Origin: an uncultured Eubacteriales bacterium
GTDB lineage: Bacteria > Bacillota > Clostridia > Christensenellales > Borkfalkiaceae
Length of the DNA stretch: 21,894 nt
NCBI GenBank assembly: GCA_900547645.1
Contig: URHP01000026.1
Span: 1-21,894 of the forward strand
Reading direction: 5' to 3'
The notes under the pieces are model-generated. The model searched no databases. It had not been told where the DNA came from and saw only the letters and a program-made list of their open reading frames with translations. Positions 16,632 through 21,894 of this stretch are shown here, in pieces; the first letter of the stretch is position 1, and the number at the start of each line of letters is the position of its first letter. A program made the translations under genes and the position numbers.

Positions 16632-17876
16632 ATGATCGCGGAAAGAACGCTCAGGCTGCTCACGGAGAGCGCAAAATACGACGTTTCCTGTTCTTCGTCG
16701 GGGAGCGGCAGAAAGAACGAAGGCGGCATCGGAAACGGCATGCCGGTCGGTTGCTGCCATTCTTTCACGCCCGACGGGCGGTGCGTCTCCCTGCTGAAGA
16801 TCCTGCTGAGCAACGACTGCGTCTTTGACTGCAAATACTGCATGAGCCGCCGCAGCTGCGATACGCCCCGCGCGACCGCCACGCCCGAGGAGATCTGCGA
16901 GCTGACCGTGGACTTCTATAAACGCAACTATATCGAGGGGCTGTTCCTTTCCTCTGCCGTGCACATTTCCCCCGACCACACGATGGAGCAGCTGGTGCAA
17001 ACCGTCCGCCTGTTGCGCACGCGGTACCAATTTCACGGATACGTCCACCTCAAAGGGATCCCGAAAGCCGATCCGCTGCTCGTGACGGAGGCGGCGAAAT
17101 ATGCCGACCGCATGAGCTATAACATGGAACTTCCCAGCGAAAAAAGCCTGAAACTGCTCGCCCCGCAAAAGAGTAAAGAAAGCCTGCTTTTGCCCATGAA
17201 ACAGCTCCAGCGGGAGCGCGCCGTCTTCCGCGCGGAAAAGCGCAAAGGCGTCTTTTTGCCGGCGGGACAGACGACGCAGATGATCATAGGCGCCTCTCCC
17301 GAACGGGACGGGCAGATCCTGCGTCTCACACAGAGCCTGTACCGCGTAACAGGGCTGAAACGCGTGTACTATTCCTCGTATACGCCCGTCGTGGAGGATT
17401 CCCTTCTGCCCGCCGTGCAGAGTCCCGCCCTGCGCGAACACCGCCTCTATCAGGCGGACTGGCTGCTCCGTTTTTACGGATTCGACGTCGACGAGCTTGT
17501 CCCCGAAGAGGAAGATCTGCCCCTCGACGTCGATCCCAAATGCGCCTGGGCGCTCAGAAATCTGCACCTTTTTCCCGTCGAAGTCAACCGCGCGCCGCTC
17601 GAAATGCTGCTCCGCGTCCCCGGCATCGGCGGCAGAAGTGCGCAGAAGATCCTTTCAGCGCGCCGATACACCACCCTCAGCTTTGAGCATCTCCGGCGGA
17701 TGCGCGTGGTGCTGAAGCGCGCGCGGCACTTCATCACGGCGGGAGGAAAATTTTTCGGAGAAAAAAACCAGCTCGCCGTACGCGGGTTGCTTGCCGCGGG
17801 CGAAGCGTCGCAAAACGCGCAGCAGCTCTCGCTGTTTGACACGGCGGCGCGCTCCGCACTCACGGGGGAACTATGA
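16632..17876 (+). CDS. Radical SAM protein, putative DNA modification/repair (UDG-linked family)
   Basis: A 414-residue protein of the radical SAM group usually annotated 'putative DNA modification/repair radical SAM protein', named for its link with uracil-DNA glycosylase. The N-terminal AAKYDVSCSSSG-type signature appears here as SAKYDVSCSSSGSGRKNE (13-30). The 4Fe-4S motif C63-x3-C67-x2-C70 is CVFDCKYC. A TIM-barrel core follows, and a helix-hairpin-helix motif that could bind DNA (about 319-345, VPGIGGRSAQKIL) lies near the C-terminus. The open frame extends up to 16593, but that ATG overlaps the -35, so I choose 16632, which gives the family N-terminus. The stop overlaps the next ATG by four bases, so the pair is coupled. 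The chemical reaction is not known. Confidence 0.9.
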   Translation: MIAERTLRLLTESAKYDVSCSSSGSGRKNEGGIGNGMPVGCCHSFTPDGRCVSLLKILLSNDCVFDCKYCMSRRSCDTPRATATPEEICELTVDFYKRNYIEGLFLSSAVHISPDHTMEQLVQTVRLLRTRYQFHGYVHLKGIPKADPLLVTEAAKYADRMSYNMELPSEKSLKLLAPQKSKESLLLPMKQLQRERAVFRAEKRKGVFLPAGQTTQMIIGASPERDGQILRLTQSLYRVTGLKRVYYSSYTPVVEDSLLPAVQSPALREHRLYQADWLLRFYGFDVDELVPEEEDLPLDVDPKCAWALRNLHLFPVEVNRAPLEMLLRVPGIGGRSAQKILSARRYTTLSFEHLRRMRVVLKRARHFITAGGKFFGEKNQLAVRGLLAAGEASQNAQQLSLFDTAARSALTGEL

Positions 17877-18685
17877 TCTACTTCTTCGACGGCAGCAAAG
17901 ACGCCTTTCTCACGGCGTTTCTTCTTGCCTATCGCGATGAGGAGGCCGTGCTGACCACGGGCAGCCGGCAGCTTGCGCTCGGACAGGAGAGCGTCTTTGT
18001 CCGCGCGGACGCAGAAAAGGCGCGCCGTTGTGCGGCGCGCCTGAAGGAATTGGACGCAAAGTGCCTGAAAGACCTTTCGCTGTTGCTGCGCAGCGGGGAA
18101 GCGGACCGCGGACAGATCGCTTTCCGCTATCTGCGTCTGATCGCTCAGCGCAAACGTCCCGTGCGCGGAGAGCTTGCAGAACCCGCCGTGGCCGATGCTT
18201 CGGAATGCATCCGCCGCGTCACCTTTGAAGCGCACCGGCTCAAAGGGTTCGTCCGGTTCATGGAGTGCGCAAGCGGCGCGCTCTATGCACCGATCTCGCC
18301 CGACAACGACGTATGCGCCCTGCTTCTGCCCCATTTTCGCGGACGTCTTCCGAAGATCCCCTTTGTCATTCACGACGTCCGCCGCGCGAAGGCGGCCGTC
18401 TGGGACGGCGAACACGCCTTTGAAGCACCCCTCGGACGGGCGGAAATTGCCCTTTCCGCCGACGAATCGGGCTGGCAGGCACTCTGGCGGCAATATTATG
18501 CGAGCGTCAACATTCCCTCGCGCGAACGCCTCAGACAGATGAAGGGATATATGCCCGTGCGCTATTGGAAATTTATGCCGGAAAACCCTTCCGCCGCGAT
18601 CGGCGATCTCCACGTCAGAGCGCCGATCGCATCTCCTTCAGGATCGCAAGATGGCGCTCCTCGTCCGCGCGGATCTCTTCAATGA
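17873..18685 (+). CDS. DUF4130 protein, putative DNA metabolism partner of the radical SAM protein
   Basis: A 270-residue protein of the DUF4130 family ('probable DNA metabolism protein'), regularly found next to the radical SAM protein and in some genomes fused to a uracil-DNA glycosylase. Family marks are MIYFFDGSKDAFLTA (1-15), EAHRLKGFVRFMECASGALY (119-138), APISPDNDV and LLPHFRGRLP (151-160), and the terminal RYWKFMPE (230-237). GGGGGAA precedes the ATG, which overlaps the upstream stop codon. After residue 237, where homologues usually end, about 33 low-complexity residues run on into sequence antisense to the ferritin-like gene. The tail looks like loss of an original stop codon and is probably not functional. 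No glycosylase gene is in this window. Confidence 0.88.
   Translation: MIYFFDGSKDAFLTAFLLAYRDEEAVLTTGSRQLALGQESVFVRADAEKARRCAARLKELDAKCLKDLSLLLRSGEADRGQIAFRYLRLIAQRKRPVRGELAEPAVADASECIRRVTFEAHRLKGFVRFMECASGALYAPISPDNDVCALLLPHFRGRLPKIPFVIHDVRRAKAAVWDGEHAFEAPLGRAEIALSADESGWQALWRQYYASVNIPSRERLRQMKGYMPVRYWKFMPENPSAAIGDLHVRAPIASPSGSQDGAPRPRGSLQ
18596..18630. repeat. 10-bp inverted repeat over the convergent gene ends
   Basis: GCGATCGGCG (18596-18605) and CGCCGATCGC (18621-18630) flank a 15-base loop that holds the stop codon of the minus-strand ferritin-like gene. No T-tract on either side. It could form a hairpin in both converging transcripts and act as a weak bidirectional end. Confidence 0.5.
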
Positions 18686-19079
18686 CGGCACGCACCTCGG
18701 GATTCTCCACCGCATCCAGAATGCGCGTATAGCAGGCGATCGCTTCCCGTTCGCCGCGGATGTCTGCGGCAAGCATCTGCGGAAACGGGCGCGAGTAGTC
18801 CACATTGGAAGCGCTGTAATAGGCGACGGGATAGGGCGGACATGCCGTGAATACGGGCGGAACCCCGAGCCTGACAAGCAGCGTACCGATCTTCTCAAGA
18901 TGGCGCATTTCATCGACTGCGATCTTCATGAGCGTCTTTGCCTCTTCTTTTTTTCCGCATCCGCCCAACAGGATCGACTGAAAAACATACTGCAGGATGG
19001 CCGTCAGCTCCCCGCAGCGTCCCGCATATGCGGGCGACAGCGCGCGCAGCGCCTGCAGATCGACACTTCTTTCCCCCAT
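18615..19079 (-). CDS. Ferritin-like di-iron (bacterioferritin/manganese-catalase-type) protein
   Basis: A 154-residue four-helix-bundle protein with a full set of carboxylate-bridged di-metal ligands: E24, E57-xx-H60 (DEMRH), E110 and E140-xx-H143 (DEERH). These fit a ferritin-like protein that oxidises or stores iron or removes peroxide. A conserved-looking linker (YPVAYYSASNVDYSRPF) lies between the two helix pairs. Two ATGs exist: the one at 19085 lies one base after the GGGGG ribosome site, while the one at 19079 is seven bases away. I therefore start at 19079 (MGERSVDLQ). It stands alone on the minus strand and converges with the DUF4130 gene with a 71-bp overlap. Exact activity (storage, rubrerythrin-like, catalase) cannot be told. 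Confidence 0.85.
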   Translation of the reverse strand: MGERSVDLQALRALSPAYAGRCGELTAILQYVFQSILLGGCGKKEEAKTLMKIAVDEMRHLEKIGTLLVRLGVPPVFTACPPYPVAYYSASNVDYSRPFPQMLAADIRGEREAIACYTRILDAVENPEVRAVIEEIRADEERHLAILKEMRSAL

Positions 19080-19146
19080 TCGCATTCCCCCTTTGATTTT
19101 ATCCTTCCCATCCTATGCGGAAAGCAAGCGCGCGGGTGCGAATTGC

Positions 19147-19175
19147 TTGCCTTTTTTTGCGCGCTGTGATACAAT
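19147..19175 (+). promoter_or_regulatory. Promoter of tRNA-Ser(UGA)
   Basis: TTGCCT (19147-19152), a 17-bp spacer and TACAAT (19170-19175), 21 bp before the tRNA. Confidence 0.7.
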
Positions 19176-19196
19176 GGGCGAAAATCGATATTATAC

Positions 19197-19284
19197 GGAA
19201 GGTTGGCAGAGCGGTCGAATGCGGCGGTCTTGAAAACCGTTGATGTGCAAGCATCCGGGGGTTCGAATCCCTCACCTTCCGCCA
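19197..19284 (+). tRNA. tRNA-Ser (anticodon UGA)
   Basis: A complete 88-base class II tRNA. The acceptor stem GGAAGGT pairs with ACCTTCC (19274-19280), with discriminator G and an encoded CCA. The anticodon stem-loop GCGGT-CTTGAAA-ACCGT carries anticodon TGA. A long variable arm and the T-loop GTTCGAATC are present. The long variable arm and anticodon both indicate serine. Its 3' end is repeated at 19426-19446. Confidence 0.97.
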
Positions 19285-19286
19285 AA
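19266..19286 (+). repeat. attachment-site-like repeat, copy 1 (tRNA-Ser 3' end)
   Basis: These 21 bases, from the T-arm to two bases past the CCA, are identical to 19426-19446. Duplication of a tRNA 3' end is the usual mark of tyrosine-recombinase integration. No integrase gene is present here. Confidence 0.6.
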
Positions 19287-19319
19287 AACGGCAGAGCGGT
19301 TTCGCGCTCCGCCGTTTTT
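19285..19319 (+). terminator. Terminator of tRNA-Ser(UGA)
   Basis: AAAACGGC pairs with GCCGTTTT around an inner GAGCG/CGCTC stem, ending in TTTTT. It starts directly after the encoded CCA. The flanking A and T runs make it able to work on both strands. Confidence 0.8.
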
Positions 19320-19425
19320 GCTGTGTGAGGGTGAGACCCCCGCGGGTTCGCGCGAGGGCGCATCGCGCCGAAGCCATCGAGCCGCCCGCTTAGCTCTTTC
19401 TTTCTGTTCCTTCGGCGGCGAAGAT
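19320..19425. other. GC-rich spacer between the two tRNA 3'-end copies
   Basis: About 105 bases without a credible ORF. It has short GC-rich inverted segments (CCGCGGG, CGCGCGAGGGCGC) but no tRNA fold. It ends in the second copy of the tRNA 3' end. It may be the remnant of a lost tRNA copy or of an excised element. Confidence 0.4.
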
Positions 19426-19446
19426 AATCCCTCACCTTCCGCCAAA
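19426..19446 (+). repeat. attachment-site-like repeat, copy 2
   Basis: A second, detached copy of the last 21 bases of the tRNA-Ser(UGA) locus (starts AATCCCTCACC, ends CGCCAAA), 160 bp downstream of the first. No tRNA body precedes it. Base composition turns AT-rich just after it. Confidence 0.6.
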
Positions 19447-19487
19447 GCCCCGTAAATCGTGGCCTTAATATTATACGGAGGATAAAC

Positions 19488-19709
19488 ATGGATTTAAGTG
19501 ATTGGATTTCAATTATATCAATTATTGTTGCCATTGGAGCATTGGTATATAGTATCCTAAGCAACACAAAAAAATACGAGTTAACCTATCCACCCAAGTA
19601 TTACAAAGACGATGAACGGCAAGGCGCTCAAAAGACGCCGCAAAAAGCGAGTTCGTATTTTTTCTTACAGGATACCATATCAATCGGTCAACCGCTAGCT
19701 ATCCGATAA
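19488..19709 (+). CDS. Small membrane-anchored protein, possibly truncated
   Basis: Unrecognised, 73 residues. GGAGG lies six bases before the ATG, so the start is well supported. Residues 6-25 (WISIISIIVAIGALVYSILS) form one membrane helix with a short outside N-terminus. The next segment, NTKKYELTY (26-34), resembles the start of longer Firmicute proteins of unknown function. The rest (PPKYYKDDERQ onwards) is basic and polar and looks unrelated. A second frame from the ATG at 19610 gives a short basic peptide ending at a TAG. The simplest view is the 5' piece of a larger gene cut by deletion or insertion. It is AT-rich compared with the genes to the left and lies just after the duplicated tRNA end. 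Function unknown. Confidence 0.5.
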   Translation: MDLSDWISIISIIVAIGALVYSILSNTKKYELTYPPKYYKDDERQGAQKTPQKASSYFFLQDTISIGQPLAIR

Positions 19710-19768
19710 AAAGTCAGACGTACAACCCGGTTGACTTTGCGGAACAGTTCTTTATTTCAAAACCGAAA

Positions 19769-19796
19769 GGTTCCGCAGCCGAAAAGCTGCGGAACC
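19769..19796 (-). terminator. Terminator of the acetyltransferase gene
   Basis: A perfect 11-bp stem (GGTTCCGCAGC, 19769-19779, with GCTGCGGAACC, 19786-19796) with a 6-base loop. On the minus strand it is followed by TTTCGGTTTTG. It begins five bases after the acetyltransferase stop codon. Confidence 0.8.
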
Positions 19797-19801
19797 CCTT
19801 C

Positions 19802-20440
19802 TCATATCAAATTCTTGAGAGCGTTCAGATTGCCCGATTGGATCGTTTTGATGCACTTCTGAATCCGATCGGGCGGAAAATCCCACCACTTCAACCGCAG
19901 GAGCGCCTGCGTTTCTTCCTCCGAAAAACGCCTTCGGATCGGTCTTGCGGGAGCGCCTCCCACGATTGTATAGGGCGGGACGTCCTTGGTCACGACCGCC
20001 CGCGCGCCGATGACCGCGCCGTCGCCGACAGTAACGCCCGCAAGAATGACGGCTTCAAATCCGATCCAAACGTCGTTACCGATCACAATGTCACCCTTGT
20101 TGTCCCACGCCTGATCTGCCCAAAGCCCGTGTTCCCACTCTTCATAAAATATCGGGAACGGATACGTCGAGAGCGAATGCATCGTATGATTTGCGGCGTT
20201 AAACAGAAATTTTGCGCCGCAGGCAATCGAACAGAACTTTCCGATCTTCAGCTTATCGCGGTTGATCGGATAATGATAGAGAACATTGTTCTTTTCAAAG
20301 TCACGCGGATCGTTGACAAAATCATTATAAAACGTATAATCGCCGACCTCAATATTCGGGTTTCCGATCACGTTTTTCAGATAAACGATCGTGTCGTCCC
20401 CTTTGCGGGGATAAATCTTATTACAATCCGGAATCGCCAT
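19802..20440 (-). CDS. Vat/CatB-like xenobiotic O-acetyltransferase (hexapeptide repeat)
   Basis: A 212-residue acetyl-CoA-dependent transferase with a left-handed beta-helix, related to streptogramin A acetyltransferases (Vat) and CatB chloramphenicol acetyltransferases. Shared blocks are [36 protein letters not shown] (53-72), the catalytic histidine H85 in [14 protein letters not shown], hexapeptide repeats ([24 protein letters not shown], split at about 117-139), the GGAPA turn (161-165) and the C-terminal [18 protein letters not shown] lies seven bases before the ATG. It has its own promoter and terminator and lies in AT-richer DNA between two tRNA-Ser genes, which suggests acquisition. 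Whether it confers antibiotic resistance cannot be told: many chromosomal homologues have other acceptors. Confidence 0.88.
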   Translation of the reverse strand: MAIPDCNKIYPRKGDDTIVYLKNVIGNPNIEVGDYTFYNDFVNDPRDFEKNNVLYHYPINRDKLKIGKFCSIACGAKFLFNAANHTMHSLSTYPFPIFYEEWEHGLWADQAWDNKGDIVIGNDVWIGFEAVILAGVTVGDGAVIGARAVVTKDVPPYTIVGGAPARPIRRRFSEEETQALLRLKWWDFPPDRIQKCIKTIQSGNLNALKNLI

Positions 20441-20470
20441 AAAAAATCCTCCTTAAAACGTATTTTTTTT

Positions 20471-20506
20471 TCAGACCATTCCGGAAGCCGCAATGCAGCG
20501 TTTCAC
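20471..20506 (-). CDS. Possible leader peptide upstream of the acetyltransferase
   Basis: A GTG-started 11-codon frame (VKRCIAASGMV, first residue read as Met) with GGAGG eight bases upstream. It sits inside the roughly 110-base leader of the acetyltransferase mRNA. An in-frame ATG at 20527 would lengthen it to 18 codons. It ends 30 bases before the acetyltransferase ATG, and an A-tract follows its stop. Translated leader ORFs control several Firmicute resistance genes; control here is only inferred. Confidence 0.35.
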   Translation of the reverse strand: MKRCIAASGMV

Positions 20507-20558
20507 CGTGTTTCCCTCCTTTTTCATACCGCTTCTTCCGCAGGCGATCTTTGGATCT

Positions 20559-20587
20559 ATTATAATACGCTAATACGAAAAAATCAA
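20559..20587 (-). promoter_or_regulatory. Promoter of the acetyltransferase gene
   Basis: On the minus strand TTGATT (20587-20582), a 17-bp spacer and TATAAT (20564-20559). It predicts a leader of about 110 bases before the acetyltransferase start. Confidence 0.75.
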
Positions 20588-20650
20588 TACCGAACCTTGA
20601 ATCCGGCACAAAAATCGCTTTGCCAATTTTGAAAAAGCCGATGAAAACGA

Positions 20651-20679
20651 TTGCATTTTTCGCCGTTTTATTGTAGAAT
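20651..20679 (+). promoter_or_regulatory. Promoter of tRNA-Ser(CGA)
   Basis: TTGCAT (20651-20656), a 17-bp spacer and TAGAAT (20674-20679), 12 bp before the tRNA. Confidence 0.7.
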
Positions 20680-20691
20680 AGTCGGGTAATT

Positions 20692-20781
20692 GCAGAGATG
20701 GCGGAGCGGTCGAACGCGCACGATTCGAAATCGTGTGATGCAGGAATGTATCCAAGGGTTCAAATCCCTTTCTCTGCGCCA
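20692..20781 (+). tRNA. tRNA-Ser (anticodon CGA)
   Basis: A complete 90-base class II tRNA. GCAGAGA (20692-20698) pairs with TCTCTGC (20771-20777), with discriminator G and an encoded CCA. The anticodon stem-loop CACGA-TTCGAAA-TCGTG shows anticodon CGA. A long variable arm and GGTTCAAATCC T-loop are present. Confidence 0.97.
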
Positions 20782-20791
20782 AACGATGAGC

Positions 20792-20832
20792 ATACGAACC
20801 CCGATGAAATATCGGGGTTCGTATTCTTTTTC
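20792..20832 (+). terminator. Terminator of tRNA-Ser(CGA)
   Basis: A perfect 14-bp stem (20792-20805 with 20811-20824), loop GAAAT, then TCTTTTTCT. A strong intrinsic terminator ten bases after the CCA. Confidence 0.92.
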
Positions 20833-20927
20833 TCGCACGATTATTTCGGAATACGGATTCCAAGGTAGTCCTCCGAATTTACTTTTTCGGGTCGGCTATG
20901 GGAGCGTTATAAACTCAATAATCTTAT
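20833..20927. other. AT-rich spacer without a recognised gene
   Basis: No supported ORF or RNA gene is seen. A weak imperfect inverted repeat (TTCGGA near 20847 with TCCGAA near 20873) is the only structure noted before the long inverted repeat. Confidence 0.4.
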
Positions 20928-20971
20928 AATGAGCGAGCTGAAATCAAACATTTGATTTCAGCTCGCTCATT
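20928..20971 (+). repeat. 21-bp perfect inverted repeat with a 2-base loop
   Basis: Arms 20928-20948 and 20951-20971 are exactly complementary. On the plus strand the hairpin is followed by a T-run (20970-20974), so it could be an intrinsic terminator for plus-strand transcription. The only plus-strand gene upstream, tRNA-Ser(CGA), already has one. On the minus strand it lies 45 bp past the RT stop codon and lacks a U-tract. It may be a bidirectional terminator or a structured RNA linked to the RT. Confidence 0.75.
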
Positions 20972-21016
20972 TTTGAATACAATTGAGCACAATATTAATA
21001 CTCACAAATAAAGCCT

Positions 21017-21851
21017 CTAATTTTTCTCAGTAGCTTTCTTTTTCTGAATAACTCTATTTATCAATCTAACAGCATGCCGCCTTCGATTGAGATAGCGCGA
21101 TTTTAGTAGCGGTTCCCCTTTGAAAATTTTCAGACTTCGCTTCAAATATGCATTAAATGTAGACTTTCTTCTCTCGCGACCATTCTTATCAGTATCGGAT
21201 ATATAGTTTTTACTGGAATATCTTAATAATGGTTTAAAACTTACACGTACAACCGTTCCATCTCGACGCACGAAGCCTCTCATTTTCTTTATGCGACGAG
21301 CTTTGTGCATTATTTTATTAATATTTCTATCCGCCGTTTTCTTCCTTATATCGATATTCTTTCCATCGAAACTAAACCCTAAAAAATCGATATGCTGGTT
21401 TTGACAAAGCACAGAAGACCCATCTAGTGGAATTTCGTTAAGACTATCTTCCCCATAATAATAGCACTTTGTTTTCTCTGGCTGTAATTCTAATCTTCCG
21501 TTCGTAGAGACATAGTCCTTGATGTCAAAAATACTTTTTACTTGGCTCCCGACATCCTGTTGCAATGTATTTGGAAATATTACAATAAAATCATCTGAAT
21601 ATCTTCGATAAAATCCTCCTACTTTCTGACACAACTCATAAATCCTTTCATCAAATTCTATCATATACACATTGGCAAAGACGCCACTAATTGGAGAACC
21701 TTGCGGAATTCCATAGTTTTTTCTATCCTCTTTTAATGGCAACATCCAGTCAAAATGTCTCTCTCGAAGATCTTTGATTGAAAAAGCCAGATCGCAATGA
21801 TTTAATTGTCTTAGAGTTCTCGGCAAAGCCAAATCTTTTGTGCATTTATTA
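21017..21851 (-). CDS. Reverse transcriptase, 5'-truncated (retron/defence-RT-like)
   Basis: The C-terminal 278 codons of a reverse transcriptase; the start and palm motif A lie beyond the contig end. Visible palm blocks are motif B, NYGIPQGSPISGVFANVYM; the catalytic motif C, YRRYSDDFIVIF; motif D around LELQPEKTKCYYYG; and motif E, HIDFLGFSFDGKNIDIRKKT. A basic thumb follows with many Arg and Lys, ending RRRHAVRLINRVIQKKK. There is no maturase or HNH domain after the thumb, which argues against a group II intron RT. The sequence suits the bacterial non-mobile RTs (retron, Abi or UG/DRT defence groups), but I cannot assign the class. It is AT-rich and lies beyond a tRNA-Ser gene, a common island site. 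The in-frame N-terminal residues MCIRDS come from adapter sequence and are not part of the protein. Confidence 0.88.
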
Positions 21852-21894
21852 CTGTCTCTTATACACATCTGACGCTGCCGACGAATAGCCTTGT
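21852..21894 (+). other. Nextera i5-side sequencing adapter (artefact)
   Basis: The 19-bp mosaic end starts CTGTCTCTTAT at 21852. It is followed by GACGCTGCCGACGA (21871-21884), an 8-base i5 index (ATAGCCTT, 21885-21892) and GT of the P5 oligo. Natural sequence ends at 21851. Confidence 0.97.

Noticed and set aside
19080..19125. Promoter for the ferritin-like gene
   Set aside because: A TAAAAT lies close to the start, but the nearest -35-like hexamer (TTGCTT) is 20 bp away, so it is not strong enough to list.
19240..19455. Plus-strand 71-codon frame from within tRNA-Ser
   Set aside because: It begins inside the tRNA and runs through its terminator; no ribosome site.
19004..19567. Minus-strand frame containing GEGFEPPDAC
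   Set aside because: This peptide is a well-known false translation antisense to tRNA-Ser genes.
20690..20929. Plus-strand 79-codon frame over tRNA-Ser(CGA)
   Set aside because: It translates the tRNA and its terminator; not a gene.
20833..21016. Retron msr-msd RNA or DGR template/variable repeat near the RT
   Set aside because: Retron RNAs lie upstream of the RT, which is off the contig. No near-identical repeat pair with adenine-specific differences is visible, so neither can be claimed.
49..21851. CRISPR array, insertion sequence or rRNA
   Set aside because: No regularly spaced repeats, transposase or rRNA sequence was seen on either strand.

Overview
The window is one complete assembled contig of about 21.8 kb. 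It is bounded at both ends by uncut Nextera library adapter (1-48 and 21852-21894), so the natural DNA runs from 49 to 21851. Gene content, dense minus-strand operons, strong Shine-Dalgarno sites, consensus -35/-10 promoters with 17-bp spacers and intrinsic terminators suggest an anaerobic Clostridia-class Firmicute, probably a gut metagenome assembly. Supporting points are the two-gene SufC/SufB-like iron-sulfur system, the phosphoketolase arabinose route, a radical SAM/DUF4130 pair and an OmpR-type two-component system. I cannot fix the genus. The first 19.2 kb is GC-rich; the DNA beyond the first tRNA-Ser becomes clearly AT-richer.

Region 1 (49-10779, all minus strand) handles L-arabinose. 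A phosphoketolase gene (xfp) has its own promoter. An araB-araD-araA operon follows, with its own promoter and a palindrome over the predicted start point. Then come a GH36 and a GH127 glycosidase and the start of a UDP-sugar pyrophosphorylase-family gene cut by the contig end. The intracellular glycosidases would release L-arabinose or related sugars from plant oligosaccharides. AraA, AraB and AraD convert arabinose to D-xylulose 5-phosphate, which phosphoketolase splits into acetyl phosphate and glyceraldehyde 3-phosphate. The GH36 terminator and GH127 promoter are physically merged.

Region 2 (10863-12642, minus) is a two-gene SufC/SufB-like operon for iron-sulfur cluster assembly. It has no SufS, SufU or SufD beside it and resembles the minimal SUF-like type.

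Region 3 (12695-16517, minus) is a three-gene operon: response regulator, sensor histidine kinase and a 516-residue secreted single-pass membrane protein of unknown function, the last coupled to the kinase by a 4-base overlap. Four contiguous 11-bp half-sites lie upstream of the regulator gene.

Region 4 (16597-19079) has a plus-strand radical SAM protein, apparently read from a leaderless mRNA, translationally coupled to a DUF4130 protein. This pair is a putative DNA modification/repair module. It converges on, and overlaps by 71 bp, a minus-strand ferritin-like protein gene.

Region 5 (19147-21851) is accessory DNA with two tRNA-Ser genes (UGA and CGA anticodons). A 21-bp copy of the first tRNA's 3' end lies 160 bp downstream, as at integration sites. 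Between the tRNAs are a small membrane-peptide ORF and a Vat/CatB-like acetyltransferase with a possible leader ORF. Beyond the second tRNA are a 21-bp perfect inverted repeat and a 5'-truncated reverse transcriptase gene of YSDD type, possibly a defence RT. The RT is the most likely entry to an undescribed system, but its N-terminus and upstream partners lie off the contig.
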